Positions 12,701-25,220 of a stretch of DNA of 64,000 bases are shown piece after piece. Location: positions 49,608,908-49,672,907 of the forward strand of contig CM055106.1 in NCBI GenBank assembly GCA_029204225.1, in the 5' to 3' direction. Both the position numbers and the translations under genes were made by a program. Numbering within the stretch: the first letter of the stretch is position 1; each line of letters begins with the position of its first letter. Below the pieces are notes generated by a model that worked only from the letters and a program-made list of their open reading frames with translations, was not told the origin of the DNA and searched no databases. Origin of the DNA: Diphasiastrum complanatum (lineage: Eukaryota > Streptophyta > Lycopodiopsida > Lycopodiales > Lycopodiaceae).

Positions 12701-15700
12701 TGGGTCGTGGTGGAGGTACATGTTCACCAGTTCCATTCTTTTGAACTTTCAAAAAGTATTTCTGGGCATGACTGCGGATCTGTAAACAAAGACATGCCAG
12801 CTTAGACCATTTTAACTCATTCAGGTAAATGTATAAGATTTCCAAATAGCACGATGCAATAAAATGGATATCATTCATGAACAAGCCTAACCATCTGTAA
12901 TGACTGCACAACAACATTTTTGAAGGGCAAACAAGCAGGGCTTGAATAAGCCAATGCACAGCTCTGCTCTTTGCAATAAAAAACAAAGTGAATTCGATTT
13001 TTTTGCCAATCAGATGTTCCGTAAGCACATGGAGGACCTGACAGCCAGATTATTTTCTTCATTTTTGAAATTATGATTGCATGATCAACTCTCTTGTGGG
13101 TTGAAGAAATTTTATCCAAAGGTGTTAAGAAGTAGTTTGTAGAGTGGCAGGCTTATCACACAATTGAGAGGCAATTTTTAACTGAACACTGGAAACACGC
13201 ATCTCGGTTTCCAAGGGGCGCTTGAACCTGGGACCAAAGAAACTTTGGATGCCAAGCTAACCAACTAAGCCAACCCTGTTGGATAGAAACATGGAACAAT
13301 AGAAGTCTAAAATCCCACCAAACATATTTTATCCCTCATGAATGAAAGAGGTATCAACTAGCATCAATTTTGAATGCCATCTTCAAATGAGCATAAAAAA
13401 AGGTGCAGATCAGTGACAAACATATGATTGAGCTTTACAATCTTAACTTTGTGGAGCCCTGCCATGAAATCAGAGATAATCAGCTCTATCATACACAGTA
13501 TTGACTCTATCTATGCTAGAAAGCCTTAAACATGTCCTTGAATGGTTGACAAATGTAAACCTTCACTCAACAACTAACTTTCTGAAATTTCTAAAACCAT
13601 GAAAGGCTTTATTAGCTAGGACGAAGACTTATGAAAAGGACAGCTGGCCAGATGCAGTACACACCTTTTCTTTCATATAAGTCCATAAATCATCACTTAA
13701 ATGCAAAAATCTGTAAAAGATATCAACAACAAAAAGTTTGCAAAAAAGAAACGCAAAATGGAATATTATAAAGGAAGGCTATTGGAACATGCCTTAATCA
13801 CTCCAGGTCAAGGATGAACTTTGATATTGCACACGTGGCTAGGACAAAGAATAGAAACATTATTAAGATGATGGCACAGTTCCTAACCATATCTAACTAC
13901 CCGGTTCTCAACATTCTGTTTGGAACTCTTGAACCCAATTAGATAATTGGTTTCAAACAGATGCAACAAAGTAAGTACTATGAACACTAGTATATGAAGT
14001 GGATCTACTTTGGCTCTCTTCAGAATGCAGTCAACTTTCAACAATAAACATGGCCTGAATGACTGAGACGTTCAGTTTGAGGTCAGTCAGTCTTTGTTTA
14101 TTCAAGGTGTTTTTGGCCATTCACCTAATCTAAGCACAGAGCACCCCTGTCCCTCAGGTGTCTTCAATTAGTTTGAATGCTTAACGGTAATAACCTTCAC
14201 TAGTAAATTAAGTCAAACGGACTGAAACAAATCAGTTGTCATCTTATATTTTACATGGCAGAAAAGGGACATGTAAGAGAGACTGCCACAGAAAATGGAA
14301 ACAAGGACAGAAGCCAAGGATAGAGCTGAAGTGCTCAGTTCAGGCTTTTCACTCCAGAGACTTATAGAATCTCTTTTCTCTCATGCAAAAGCAATTGCAA
14401 GTTACAGATCAGATCCTTGCATCTACAACTAAAGCGCAACTTACTCTATGCCAAGAAGACCCTTGCAAAGCTAGAAAAGGAAATGATGTAAAACTGCAAG
14501 TTCATTTGTCATAATAACAACAGAATATCTTCATTTTCTTCTGCATCTTTGCAGAAATCTGTAGATAACTCAAAAAGTTGGGAAGAAATCAAAACTATCA
14601 ACTTGAAATTAAAGTGTGAACTGATGAAACTCTTTCCACTGCAGATTATATGTACCTTAACAAAGAGCAAAAAACATGGTTGAAGATACGAAGAGCTCAG
14701 AATTACCTGTATCACCGATTTTGTACCCACAAAAGACTCTATCTTTTTCCAATCTCGATCGAATCTAGCAAGTTAGAAAACAAAGCATTGTTAATGACCC
14801 AGTACCTTGGTAAAAACGCCTGAACAATCACCATCGCATCACGTAGCATCGAGAGTTCAGACCTAATGCTTCATCAAAAGTCAAATACGAGCATTTAATA
14901 TCGAATAATGTATAGTTCAGTTCTTTTTCACATCAACTAATAAGCTGGTGCCAAACCAATGCAGAGTACAAAAGGGAGCAGTAAGGACCCTCCATTTCAC
15001 TTGCAGATGAGATATGCCAACCAGTTGTGCAGCAAGGTAGCTGCAAAGTTGAGGTACTTCTTTAAACTTGGAAGAACATGAATAACATTTCATAGATTTG
15101 GCAAGAGAATCTAAGCTACTTTCTGATAAGTAATTGAACAAGAACTTTTTGCTTGCATGGAGAAACTTGTGTGTGTTCTTCTTTCATATGCCAGTTCTAT
15201 GCTCGATAGAATTAGACGCAGTTTTGGTTGATTCAAAATTCACACGACTCTTCTTTGAAGCAAATTCTTCAGCGAAAATGATATCTTTACAAAATTCATC
15301 TGATCAGGTGTTGGTACATGACACATGTATATATATCGTCTACACGGAACAGTACTCAAAGATTGTTGACAACAGATTGCAAATAAATGTATCTTGATGA
15401 TGGCAAGTTCCACTCATGCATATTGGTGATGTTCTGCGATGGATGCGTTTTCTCACGCAATGCTGGTCAACCCTTGGTGTTACGGTGATCCATCAGATTA
15501 CCTTAAGAAATTTGTGACGCTACCACAGTAGCGTGTGAAATTGCAGAAAAATGGAATGTCTACGCTGCTCTAGGCCGTCAATCCTCAAAGAAGAAAAACT
15601 TCAACTTCGTAGCGATTCCTATGTGTCTCAGAAAGAAGGCAAGTTCAATTTTGCGTTGTAAAACGACTGTAAATGATGCAATTCTCCACCATGTTATGCT

Positions 15701-16004
15701 TTAATTACATCAAAACTTTATATGGCTGTTCTCCAACTACCTCTCTTCAGTTGATTTGAAATAATTGATTATCATTTTACACACGAAGCGAAAACACCAC
15801 ACATAGAGTGATTATGACTTACAGCTGAAGTGCTTCTAAAAATTTTTCATGTTCTTGATCAGTCCAGCTCTCGCGCGATTTGGTGATGGTATAAGGTTTC
15901 CGGAACTTCTTTGGCGAATCCTCTGAAAATTGCTGATTGTTTGGCATGCCTCCTAGAGATGGTGGCACCGCCAAAGCGGCCAAATCCAGGCGCTCTAAAT
16001 TCAT
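9329..16004 (-). CDS. RVE: REVEILLE/LCL-type single-MYB transcription factor, 9 exons, 443 aa
   Basis: Nine exons join in phase with GT-AG borders: 16004-15823, 14764-14707, 12779-12656, 12413-12246, 12138-11929, 10987-10878, 10435-10376, 9884-9792, 9655-9329. The start is the first ATG, before [13 protein letters not shown]; the stop is TGA at 9331-9329. Residues 44-95 form a single SHAQKYF MYB repeat (W47, W66, SHAQKYF at 83-89), followed by a basic Pro-rich patch ([18 protein letters not shown]). Residues about 249-301 form the LCL domain ([17 protein letters not shown], then [17 protein letters not shown]), which is diagnostic of the RVE4/6/8 group and absent from CCA1/LHY. Such proteins are nuclear and bind the evening element to activate circadian-clock genes in the morning or afternoon. 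The Ser/Pro-rich last exon (109 codons) has no known fold. Introns carry a SINE (13198-13284), hairpins (11180-11320) and a (CT)n tract (9692-9740). Which RVE paralogue it is cannot be told from one sequence; the exon model is predicted without RNA evidence. Confidence 0.92.
9692..9740. repeat. (GA)n / minus-strand (CT)n inside intron 8 of the RVE-like gene
   Basis: A pure dinucleotide run of about 49 bases. On the transcribed (minus) strand it reads CTCTCT and ends about 36 bases before the acceptor AG of the last exon (9657-9656), so it lies where a polypyrimidine tract belongs. Confidence 0.95.
11180..11320. repeat. Two adjacent perfect hairpins in intron 5 of the RVE-like gene
   Basis: Arms 11180-11203 and 11213-11236 are perfectly complementary over 24 bp around a 9-nt loop (ACATAATGC). 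A second pair, 11267-11282 and 11305-11320, is perfect over 16 bp (ACACAGTCATAATGCT and its complement) around 22 nt. The loop of the first shares the word CATAATGCT with the second, so the cluster probably arose by templated local copying. It lies in the intron between exons 5 and 6. Confidence 0.9.
11460..11526. repeat. Iterated AATCG/GATTCG inverted repeat in intron 5
   Basis: The outer arms GCAGCAAATCGCGATTCGC (11460-11478) and GCGAATCGTGATTCGCTGC (11508-11526) are complementary at 17 of 19 positions. Between them the words AATCG and GATTCG recur. Possibly a small foldback element; no flanking duplication found. Confidence 0.65.
13198..13284 (-). mobile_element. tRNA-derived short SINE, copy 1, in intron 2 of the RVE-like gene
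   Basis: The minus strand reads a tRNA-like sequence with an A box (TGGCTTAGTTGG) and a B box (GGTTCAAGC), followed by CCCCTTGGAAACC. It is nearly identical to the copy at 44051-44136. The flanks share only a short GAAACA word, so any target duplication has decayed. It is in the same orientation as the host gene. Pol III promoter boxes would let such elements be transcribed and then moved by a LINE partner; none is visible here. Confidence 0.8.
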
Positions 16005-18280
16005 TTCTCTCTACCTCTCACTTCTAATTCACAAATCTCCCAAATTGAATCAATAGTTCCAAAATTTAAAAATCTAATGCCACCGCAGTTTGAAATTTGG
16101 ATCGAAGGTGATGCTTCTAACTCTTAAAAAACGACTTTCACAATGAACAAGAATTGTGCAAATGTATCTCTTCATGTATGGATGCCACGCAGAGAAGATG
16201 AAAATGGGGAAAGCAAGCATGGACTAGAGTTTGGTAATGAGAAAAGGAGAAAGCAGAAGAAAGTGGAAAGCACCAAGGAAGAAGTTGTGGCAGAGAAAGG
16301 AGAGAGTAGTAGATGCCATTTTTTGCTGGTGTAGCAGCTGCTGCTCCTGTTTGACTGAATGATGCAGCGACCGACCAGACCAAGTGACTGGCTGGGGATG
16401 ATGAGTGGATGTAAAAAGAGGAGGAGGCAGGAGCCTGGAGGCGGCAGAAAGCGTGGACTTGGACCAGAAGCAGCAGATTATTCTTATTATTAGAATAGAA
16501 GCAAGCAAGCAAAGCAATGGAAGAAACTCGAAAGAAGGAAGGGTGACGGAGGCAAAGATGCCGAGATCGTCGTCTTATTATTCGACATCAGAATCAGATC
16601 TGCATATATTATGTTTTGGCATGGGATGCTGCTGCAGCAGAGAGAGAGAGAGAGAATATGATGGGGTGGGTGGGTTATGGCAGGCTGCAGCAGCAACACA
16701 GTAATATGGTTTATTCCAATGTGAGGGCCAGCCTCCAGGGGAGGCGTGGTTTATTATAGTTGCTTGTGTGCAATCGAGATTAATATGAAGGGCCCAGGGA
16801 TCGATCATCGGGCTCTGGCCTCCGAAAAGACAAAGAGAGAAAGAGCCAAAACTAAGCACAACACACAAATTCTCCTATATCACCAATCTATTCCTCAACT
16901 TAGATAAGGGTGCAATGAGGGCCTCACCTTCCTCTAATAATCAATAAAAGATGACTCATATAATCATGATCTATTCATGGAGATGAGGTTTTCTAGCCTA
17001 GAGGTAATATGAGAGAGTGTGGCCCTCTAGAGTCTACACCTAACACCTATCTTGGCTTTGGGAAACATGTTCATCCCAAATTCTCTATCTCCTAGGTTGT
17101 GTTGTTGACTTTCAACTTTTGGAGTTGTTTTAATTTAGACTTGCAACAAGTGTTACATCTGTGCTTGCAAAAGACTTTTTAAATAACCAAACACATCTAT
17201 TAATCTTATTTCAAGGACTTTTACCAACTAGTGGACCAAAATTTTATTGGCTCTATATTGAAAAGTCTCAAATTTATACATAAAGCCTTATAAGCCAATG
17301 TCATGTAGATTTCAACTTTAGGCGATGCAAATAATTAATATTAGAATGTTTAGTTTGTGCATTTTCATTAATACTGAAATTTAACAACATTGTGAAAATA
17401 TTTTTATTTTCTTTATGGTTTAACAGGAGACTAAAATGACTTGCACCTTTTTAAAACTCGGTTATGAGCTAAGCAAAGGGTTCACTAAGCCTAGAGCCAA
17501 CCAATTATTTTTTGAATCTTTACTTGAAAAACTTCTAAATACTGATTTATATGAAAATAAAAACCTAAAGTTTGATATTTAATAGGCTCATAGCTTATAA
17601 TAAAAGATATATAAGTTTTGAAAAAATCAAAAAGAATGTTTTGGTTGGTGAATAAAAAATTTGTAGCCTTTTCTCAATGGATAATAGGTTTTTGGCAAAA
17701 CCTATAGGAATACAATCCTTGCCTTAAATCCTTGAGAAGGTGCCCCTTTGGCCCTTTTGTTGGAAAGGGGTCCTTCTCTCAATGGAAGGGTTCCAAAGGC
17801 CCTTCTTTCGAGTGAAACTAGACTGCGTCAGAGGGGAAAAAAAAACATGTGAGATTACACAACCTTTTGCTCAATAAAATGTAATTTAAACTTCCTAACT
17901 TGACAGATTCCTTCAAAAGATTAGAGGGAATTCTAAAATATACATAGCCTGATCAACTTTAAAATCTCTGAGGGATCTCTTCAGATCAACATAATGATTA
18001 ACTCTATATCCTGAGCACTATGGATACTTTCACATGTTATTTGCAACATTTCTTATAGAAAATGAGCAATCTTCTAGGTCTTCATGTATTTAGTCTCCAC
18101 ATTAACTACAAATGAAGTAAATATGGCTTGAGTGTGGTTTTTGAATTTTTTTTTGAGATTGTGTACATGAGTTTCATTAGGCTCATAGGTCTCTCACAAG
18201 TTTTTGAATCAACAACTGGTTTGTCACACTCATCAATATCTAAAATAATTGTTCTCTCTAGATTTTTTTATTTTGTGGAT
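16005..18280. other. Upstream region of the RVE-like gene; no other gene recognised
   Basis: The first several hundred bases right of 16004 should hold the 5' UTR and promoter of the minus-strand MYB gene. The block 16140-16720 is G/A-rich on the plus strand and includes a short GAGAGA run near 16640. I found no confident TATA box or evening element. From about 16900 to 18280 the DNA is AT-rich and unassigned. Confidence 0.4.
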
Positions 18281-18289
18281 TTGCTCTCT

Positions 18290-19740
18290 AATATTTATAT
18301 TTCACAGTAGCTCTCAAGTGGATTGATAGAGGCTCGTAGTAGAATGAGAGCAGATTCATTATCTTTTTTCTTAGAAGGAGCACTCCTAAGCCTCTTAGCC
18401 ATGACTGTGACCCTAGTTTCAAGTTTTTATGTAATTTTCTCCGGCTTTTCTCCTGTGATGTGAACATAAGACTTTGGATGTGCATCAAGCAAGGCGCAAT
18501 TGTATGTTATTGGCTTGTAAAATTGCCAATTGTCAAAATGGTTGCCCCGACACAAACTTTCATAATTTGAATCTGAACTTTGGTAGCATTCAATGTTTCT
18601 TACTTGGCATTCCTTATATAGCCTTATCAGTCAAGAATTCCTCTCGTGCATAAGTAATCCTAGAAAAAATTCTGCTCTCTCTCTCTCTAGTTGACCTTCT
18701 AGCAATAGGACTCGAAGATGATAAAGATTCATCCTTATTATCATATACAAGAAAAATCAAATTGGCAGATTCAACAAGATGGAAGCATGTTGGAAAACCA
18801 TAACTCAAGAAAGTTATGGTGTTCATTCATTATGATTTGTTTATTATGCCTGTAACGTCTTTCATGAAGTTGAGACGGTCCAGTTTCTTCGAGTCCTTTG
18901 GCGTGTGGAAAGACTTGTGAACTCCTTCTCTTTGATAGTGTAGATTCACGTTCTCCTTGAATAGTCATCAATGAACGTCATGAAGTAAAATGCCCCGCCC
19001 CGTTGACATCGCCTTTATTGGCCCACACAAATTTGAGTGCACTAGCACAAGCACTCATTTGGCCAAACTTTTCTCAATGTGATTTGCCTAGTATGCATCC
19101 CTCACATATAGGCTCCTATTTATTATCCATACTAGGTAGACTTGTCACCATCTTCAACTTTCGAAGCAATCTCAAACTCCTAAAGTTCATGTGACCTAGG
19201 CTTTTGCCACAAATCACTTTGAGAAGATGTGTTTGTCACTAATTCATTACACTTGGAGACCACAACATTTAGATTGTTCAAACCACATTATTTGTCACAA
19301 ATTGCTAAATTCAACCATAAGCATGTCATTAGTCAGTGTTCCAAAGAAAGCAAACTTTTCTGCAAGCCAAGAATATACAAGACATTCTCGATTACCTTAA
19401 TTTGCCCATCAGGAAATCGTATAGGCACAATGCCAATGCCTTGAAGTTGGCGCTCATCTCCATTTGCTTATGCAACATTGTCCCCATAATGCTTATTATC
19501 CACATAGTCTTGCAATGCAGTCACGAATGTTGTGCTAGGATCAACATTGTCGCTATCAACATCATCTTCGACAAGATTAGCGGGTTGTTTCACTATGCCC
19601 TTCTTGATGTCCGCCTTCTTCTTGTGGAAATCTCTCGGCCAATGGCCTAGCTTCTGACAATAGAAACATTTGCCCTTTTTCTTCTTTCTTCACGATGATC
19701 TTTGATCATCTTCATCAGCATTCGGCTTCCTCTGCTGCTT
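18290..19740 (-). pseudogene. Decayed Ty1/copia gag-pol relic
   Basis: Read on the minus strand, frames with many stops and shifts show copia landmarks in the right order. A CCHC-type knuckle fragment CFYCQKLGHWPRDF (about 19680-19625) comes first, with the final Cys lost. Then comes integrase sequence FYFMTFIDDYSRR near 18980, and the Arg-rich linker RRSTRERESR near 18700 that precedes RT. Protease and much of integrase are unreadable and RT is absent. The relic is old compared with the intact copia copy at 25398. Confidence 0.7.
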
Positions 19741-20200
19741 TTTGAATTCGTGGTTTCACCTTGGTCAACATTGTCTGTTAGCAACACAATGAAAAATAAA
19801 AGAAATGAAACTCTGTGGCATGTGTATTGTAAGCCCACGTATGAGTAAATGTTAATAAACTTCTATTATGGCATGTGTTTTGTTTGTCCATGGGTAGAAG
19901 CTTAAATAAATAGAAACTTAAATTTAAACTTAATAAATTAAGCTTAGAAATAAAAGATTCTAAGTTATATAGTGCTAAAGTTAGAGACTCAAGTTTAGAA
20001 ATTCTAAAGTTCTAAGTTCTAAGTTAGAAATTGAGAAGCCTTAGAATGGCAAGTTTAGAAACTAATCACATACGTTAGTAGAAGCTTATGGAAGGCCCTT
20101 CTTGCTATAAGAAGAGAGGCATTTCCCTTGTAAATAACATTGTGATTATGAAAATTGCTCTTGTGATTATCTTGTAATTTCATATTTTCCCTTTAGGACG
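19741..20200. other. AT-rich spacer, no gene recognised
   Basis: Contains tandem-like words around TTAGAAATTCTAAAGTTCTAAG at 19990-20060 but no coding signal. It may include upstream sequence of the PLE copy that follows. Confidence 0.35.
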
Positions 20201-21239
20201 GTGCATAGCTTGAGGGAAGGTGCTCGGGCCTCCTCTTGCCTCCTTTTCATCGGTTTTAATTGTGGCATGCTTATTATTGATTTATTGCTTAGTTTAGTCT
20301 CAATCACTTCGATGTGGTCTACTGACATCGCAAAATGCTATGAAAATATCCCTCTTAATGGTCTTGATGGGCTGAAAACAGTAATCATAGAAAATGATCG
20401 GGTATGCATTCAAGTCTTGTAAAAACAAGAAGCTTGCCTATAAATGGAAACTAAGCCTTAGGCAATTTGATTGGAAGTGGGTAAGCAATCAAACTGATAG
20501 TTGGACCATTATTGACAGAGAACTTTTTTGCCTGTGGAATGACTTACTAACTGACAATTGCATAGTGAGATTAGGAAACGGGACATGGAAACAAGTTTGT
20601 GGTATTCCCATGGGTTTTGCATGTTCCCCTACTTGGTGTAATCGGTATCTATCATTCTATGAATTACATTTCATGAAAAGACTTGCCAAACTTGGTAAGG
20701 TAGAATACCTATGTGCCTTCAAGCATACCTTTCGCTATATTGATGATATTTGTTTTATAAACAACACAGATGCTCCTTTATTTTTGGACAAAGAGCAACC
20801 CCGTATCGATAATAATGCCATTTGGATCTATCCTTTGGAGTACCTCACTATAAAAAATGATGATACTATTGAAAATACAGTCAATTTTTTGAATATTACT
20901 ACTACCTTTGATTCATTATCGGGTAAGTTTTATATGAAAAAATTTGACAAGCAAAGGGAACTTCTTCTTCTTTTTTCATTATATACATTTAACTGCCAAT
21001 AGACCGATTCTAAACTCGTATAAAGTCATTGTTGCTCAAATCATTGCTACTATGTATTGTTGTAGTGAGCAAGATACCTTTGTTGATGAGGTCAATAACA
21101 TCATTCTTGCTTTTCAACAAAACGGCTTCATGAAAGGAAGATTGTATGAGATTATAAATAATCTATTCCTACACAATTTGTTCTCTGGACTCAAGTTTAC
21201 TTTACCAAATAATGCTAAATTTCTTTTGGTGGGCAGTTA
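20201..21239 (+). pseudogene. Penelope-like element reverse transcriptase, copy 1 (frameshifted)
   Basis: Three overlapping frames form one RT: palm motif A TDIAKCYENIPL near 20318-20353; then, after a shift near 20394, WTIIDRELFCLWNDLLTDN, motif B CGIPMGFACSPTWCNRYLS, and the catalytic YIDD box (RYIDDICFIN, about 20734-20763). After another shift near 20945 comes HLTANRPILNSYKVIVAQII and a stop at 21237-21239. The layout and the HLTANRP-SYK segment fit Penelope-like enzymes rather than LTR or LINE RTs. No GIY-YIG endonuclease is visible after the RT. PLEs copy RNA into DNA at target ends. Copy 2 at 51187 is homologous. The two frameshifts make this copy inactive. Confidence 0.75.
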
Positions 21240-21305
21240 GCACTCCATCTCATGGGTGCTAACTGCCCCGTGAGATACCTTGCTAATTGTGGGTATGGTT
21301 GGTGG

Positions 21306-21437
<132 letters not shown>

Positions 21438-21691
21438 GGGCTCTGTCACATACATATACTACTCTATTCGCTTCACGAGTTTCTGTGGAATGCATGTGTC
21501 TCTATTCACATAAGTGCCTAAAAATGCCTTACTATGTTGGAAGGCCCCACAAAACAAAACAAAGTTTTTTTTTAAAAAGTGGTGGGAAAGTTGGAAATCC
21601 TTCAATGGCCAGGATTTGTGCACATTACGGACATTCAATCTAACGGTGAACAATAATCTGCACTTAGTACTCCTAAGTGTTCTCTGGTTTC

Positions 21692-21699
21692 TATAAATA
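21692..21699 (+). promoter_or_regulatory. TATA box in the PLE terminal region
   Basis: TATAAATA followed about 30 bases later by CTTCACTCTTCTCTCT, a pyrimidine-rich stretch typical of plant transcription starts. It is conserved in position in the two other copies of the family. Confidence 0.5.
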
Positions 21700-21725
21700 G
21701 GGAAATCACACAACCCTATTCTTCA

Positions 21726-21727
<2 letters not shown>

Positions 21728-21797
<70 letters not shown>
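21728..21797. repeat. Second (CT)n tract, PLE copy 1
   Basis: About 70 bases of CT immediately downstream of the TATA box, so it would be in the 5' leader of a transcript starting there. Confidence 0.95.
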
Positions 21798-21800
<3 letters not shown>

Positions 21801-21860
21801 CTTGCTCTCCCGGTGCTCTACCTTACCATGATTGTTGATGAAGAGAAGGCTTGTGAATGT

Positions 21861-22689
21861 TCCTGGAAGAGTAATTGTATGAACGATACTGCAAACAAAG
21901 GTAAGGATACTATCGGTACCTTGTGCAATGGTAACTCTCTGTTAAAGGAGGATATATGCTAAGCTTTATGGTGTAGAATGAATGCTCACAGTTTGTTGTG
22001 ATTATCTTTGTGTAATAGCAAGTTCTGGCTTGCAAACTTTTGGTTGGATACTTCTACAATCAAGCACTGACTCAAGGAGCAGAAGTGGGCATTTTCACAG
22101 GTATTACACAATTTTTCTATGCTTATAGTGGGCACTGGACAACGAGCTAGCATACGATAATGATTATCACATTTTTGTACAGAAATGATTTGGAAGTGGT
22201 CGTTGGCCAGCGCCCTCTCTGATGGGAGATTGGGCCGTTGGCCAACGCTTTTTTGTGGCTTAAGAATCGCATTACCATCTATGATTTAGTATAGCTTTAT
22301 GTATGAGCATTGCTCCATGCATTTTTTAGTATAAAAGGCCATCAGAAATGTGATGGACCATTGTTCTTCTAAACGGTTTTCGGAAAAACCAGAAGTTATA
22401 GCGTAAATTTGGATGATATGAATGCTATTGCTACACTCGTTTGGCTGTAGCTTGCTACATATGATGCTCCAAGTGTATGCTTGTTTAGTATGATAGAAAT
22501 TGTGATGCTATCTGCCTCTGATAACTAGTATGATTATGGTTGTGATTACGAGAAAGGAAGCAATATAAAGAATGCTTGGTATGAAAATTGTAGCAAGTTT
22601 TGAGTAGATTAGAGTAAGTTCTAATCAAAAGGTAGTAGCAGGGCCAGCGCTGGACAGGGAAGAGAAAGGAGTCAAAATTCATTTTTGAT
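21861..22689. other. No recognisable gene
   Basis: Unassigned DNA between the PLE copy and the gypsy element. It contains the repeated words CGTTGGCCAGCGC and CGTTGGCCAACGC near 22201-22250. The 5' LTR of the gypsy element should lie here or further left, but I could not match it to a 3' LTR. Confidence 0.35.
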
Positions 22690-23168
22690 TTGCAAGATTT
22701 TCAAAGGTTTAGGCATCAACTTTTCTTGCCACAGATCAGCGAGCAGGGTGCCATCGAAAATCCAGATTTTGGAGTGGTTTTTTTGGCTTCAAACTTGTTT
22801 TTTTGGACCAACTCAGATGCTGTCAAATCAGCGAGGGTAGACAGCTTTCAGTTTCAGAAAGTTTTATACTTTTCAAGGTCCTTTGCCTCGCTTTTTGGAG
22901 CCCCACGTCTGCAATCAGAGCAGTGAGCAACTCTACTCGAGACACCGGAAATCTTGGTGCTATTTTGGAGCCATAAACAGGGACTTTCCGGGACAGCAGG
23001 TCTGAAATTTTGGGTGGAAGAGCTGAGAGGGTTCCTTTTCGTAATTTCTTTGAAAGTACAGTCCTCAGAAACAGCTAAGTCATCTTTCCTTTCCCTTGTA
23101 CAGTTGTAAATTAGTCTTTTAGACTTTTTTCCTTCAGAAGTTAAGGTAGCTCTCTTTCAGTTCCGAAG

Positions 23169-23820
23169 ATGACCACTCCTCAGGGACCTGATCAACCCCC
23201 GGAGAGAGGCTTCGACGAACTTGAAACAGAAGCCTTGGCTTACAGAAAAGAGAAGGAACCCATGGAAGTGGAAGAATAGGAACAGTTCGCCGAAGAACTC
23301 GACGAATTGGTTACCAAGGAGCAGTTTCTCCAATTGGTAACAGAAGTGGATGAACTGAAGTTGGCATTAGTCAATTTCAAGTCCAGTGTGGATGACTCGT
23401 TCGCTGAACTCAAAAACTTGATTTTGAGTTCCGCGAAAGGAAGCCTTCTCTCCACTTCTCAGTTATCCCCTTCTCCACTTCCATCAGTTTCGGGTGAGAC
23501 TTTATGGTCTCACCCCAGTGTTTTTTAAGATTTAAAGCCTCCTACTTTTAATGGGGAAGAGAAGGATAGAAATGCAGATATTCTACAAACCTTCCTCAAC
23601 AAATGGAAGAACATTCATGCTCTTAAACAGACCCCTGACCATTTGCAAGCAATTGAGGCCAGTCTTTCCTTAGGGCCTATGGCCTATAAGTGGTGGTTAA
23701 ATCTCCAGGAGACTGGGTAGACTCCCCGGTCATGGAAAGCTTTTGAAGAAGCTTTCCTAAGAGAATTTCTACCAGAAAATGAACTGGATAGAACCGATGA
23801 ACCTTGCCAAGCCAGGTGAA
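23169..23820 (+). pseudogene. Ty3/gypsy gag with three in-frame stops
   Basis: Starts at ATG 23169. The single frame includes an acidic N-terminus, a coiled-coil-like stretch (LVTKEQFLQLVTEVDELKL) and the retrotransposon gag core: TFNGEEKDRNADILQTFLNKW, ASLSLGPMAYKWWLNL and SWKAFEEAFLREFLPENE. Stops at 23277, 23527 and 23718 interrupt it. It ends at 23818 without a zinc knuckle or protease and runs into RT, so a deletion removed the gag C-terminus and protease. Confidence 0.75.
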
Positions 23821-23832
23821 GAATAAAAGATA

Positions 23833-25220
23833 GTGCATGTGGGAGAGCAGTTAACACCCACACAGTTCAAGAGACTACAATCATTGTTGGTGGAGTATAA
23901 AGACTCTTTTGCCTGGAGTTATAGTGACCTTAAGGGCATTCCACCAACAGTAGTCCAACACACCATACCCTTGGTGAACGGAGCAGTCCCCAAGATAAGC
24001 CGTTATTACCGCTGCAACCCGAATTATATTGAGCTGATCAAGCAGGAGTTGCAGAAACTGATGGATTTAGATTTCATCTATGAAATCGAGCACACGGAAT
24101 GGGTATCACTGATAGTTATAGTACCCAAGAAGAACGGCAAAATGCGAATTCGTGTGAATGCGAAGGCGCTAAATGCAGTCACCGAAAGTGTCCGTAAATG
24201 AGAGAGTGAATGTGAAAGTGTCTGCATTTACGGAAAGTGTCCGCGACAGAGTAGTTGGCGCCGAAGCCTACAGTTTTCTGGACGGCTTCAGCGGCTACAA
24301 TAAGGTGAAGGTAGCCCCCCGGGACCAACACAAAACAACATTCGCCATGGAATGGAGAACCTATGCCTATAAAGTGATGCCATTTGGACTTTGCAATGCC
24401 CCAAGCACTTTCCAACGAGTCATGCAGGCGACATTCAAAGATCAGTTGCAAAATTTTCTGGAAATTTTCTTGGACGATCTGTGCGTGCATGGACTAGACT
24501 CAGAACACTTATCCAACTTGGAGAAGGTGTTACAAAAATGTCGTGAATACCAAATCTCCCTAAATCCAAAAAAATGTCAATTCTGGGTGACACATGGCTT
24601 GATTCTCGGCCATATAGTGTCAAGACACAGGATCGCCACAGATCTATCTAAGTCAGGATCACTGTTGATCTACCACCACCGGGGACGATCCGCGAGGTCT
24701 ACATTTTCATGGGTCATGCTAACTATTATAGGATCTTCATTCTTGATTTTGCGGAGTTAGTCCGACCAATTTACAAACTCACAACGGATCCACATTGGAA
24801 CGAGGAAGCCCTAAAGACTTTTCAGAAGCTTAAGAATGCATTGGTTTCAGCACCAATCTTACGCCCACCAATTGGTCCATTGAGTTCCACGTGCATACGG
24901 ACGCATCGAAGTATGTAGTTGGAGCAGTCTTGACCCAGCCAGGTGAACACAAAAAGGATTTTCCAATCCGATTTGCAAGCCGACAGCTCAGTGATACCGA
25001 AATAAATTATTCAACCACAGAGCGGAAAGCACTGACAATGATCTATGTGGTTAAGAAATTTCGACACTACTTGATGGCCACACATTTTGCTTTTTATACG
25101 GACCATCAACCCTTGCTCTATCTCGTTAATAAAACTTGCAACACTGGAAGAATCACCATATGGCTACTTCTGTTGTTGGAGTTTGATTTTCAGATAGTAG
25201 TTCGCAAGGAAAAATAACAT
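23833..25220 (+). pseudogene. Ty3/gypsy reverse transcriptase and RNase H
   Basis: RT begins around FKRLQSLLVEYKDSFAWSY, with VPKKNGKMRIRVNAKALNAVT near 24150. The next segment, normally a Tyr-Pro-Leu-Pro stretch, is replaced at about 24184-24250 by a scrambled repeat with a stop. RT resumes at AYSFLDGFSGYNKVKVAP, VMPFGLCNAPSTFQRVMQ, and the catalytic FLDDL (Phe in place of the more usual Tyr) near 24470. RNase H follows: HTDASKYVVGAVLTQ, INYSTTERKALTMIYVVKKF and YTDHQPLLYLVNK (24893-25130). Frame changes occur near 24650-24700 and 24890. This enzyme would have copied the element RNA; the copy is inactive. Confidence 0.85.
24184..24240. repeat. Short direct/inverted repeat replacing part of the gypsy RT
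   Basis: GAAAGTGTCCG occurs twice with a third variant GAAAGTGTCTG between, and CCGTAAATG pairs with CATTTACGG as an inverted repeat. The segment replaces RT codons that should be conserved. Confidence 0.7.

Noticed and set aside
16138-16868. Overlapping frames on both strands upstream of the RVE-like gene
   Set aside because: Low-complexity GA/CT-biased sequence; frames are mutually antisense and lack domains.
24254-24262. TTGGCGCCG as a tRNA primer-binding site
   Set aside because: It lies inside RT coding sequence and is not preceded by an LTR end.
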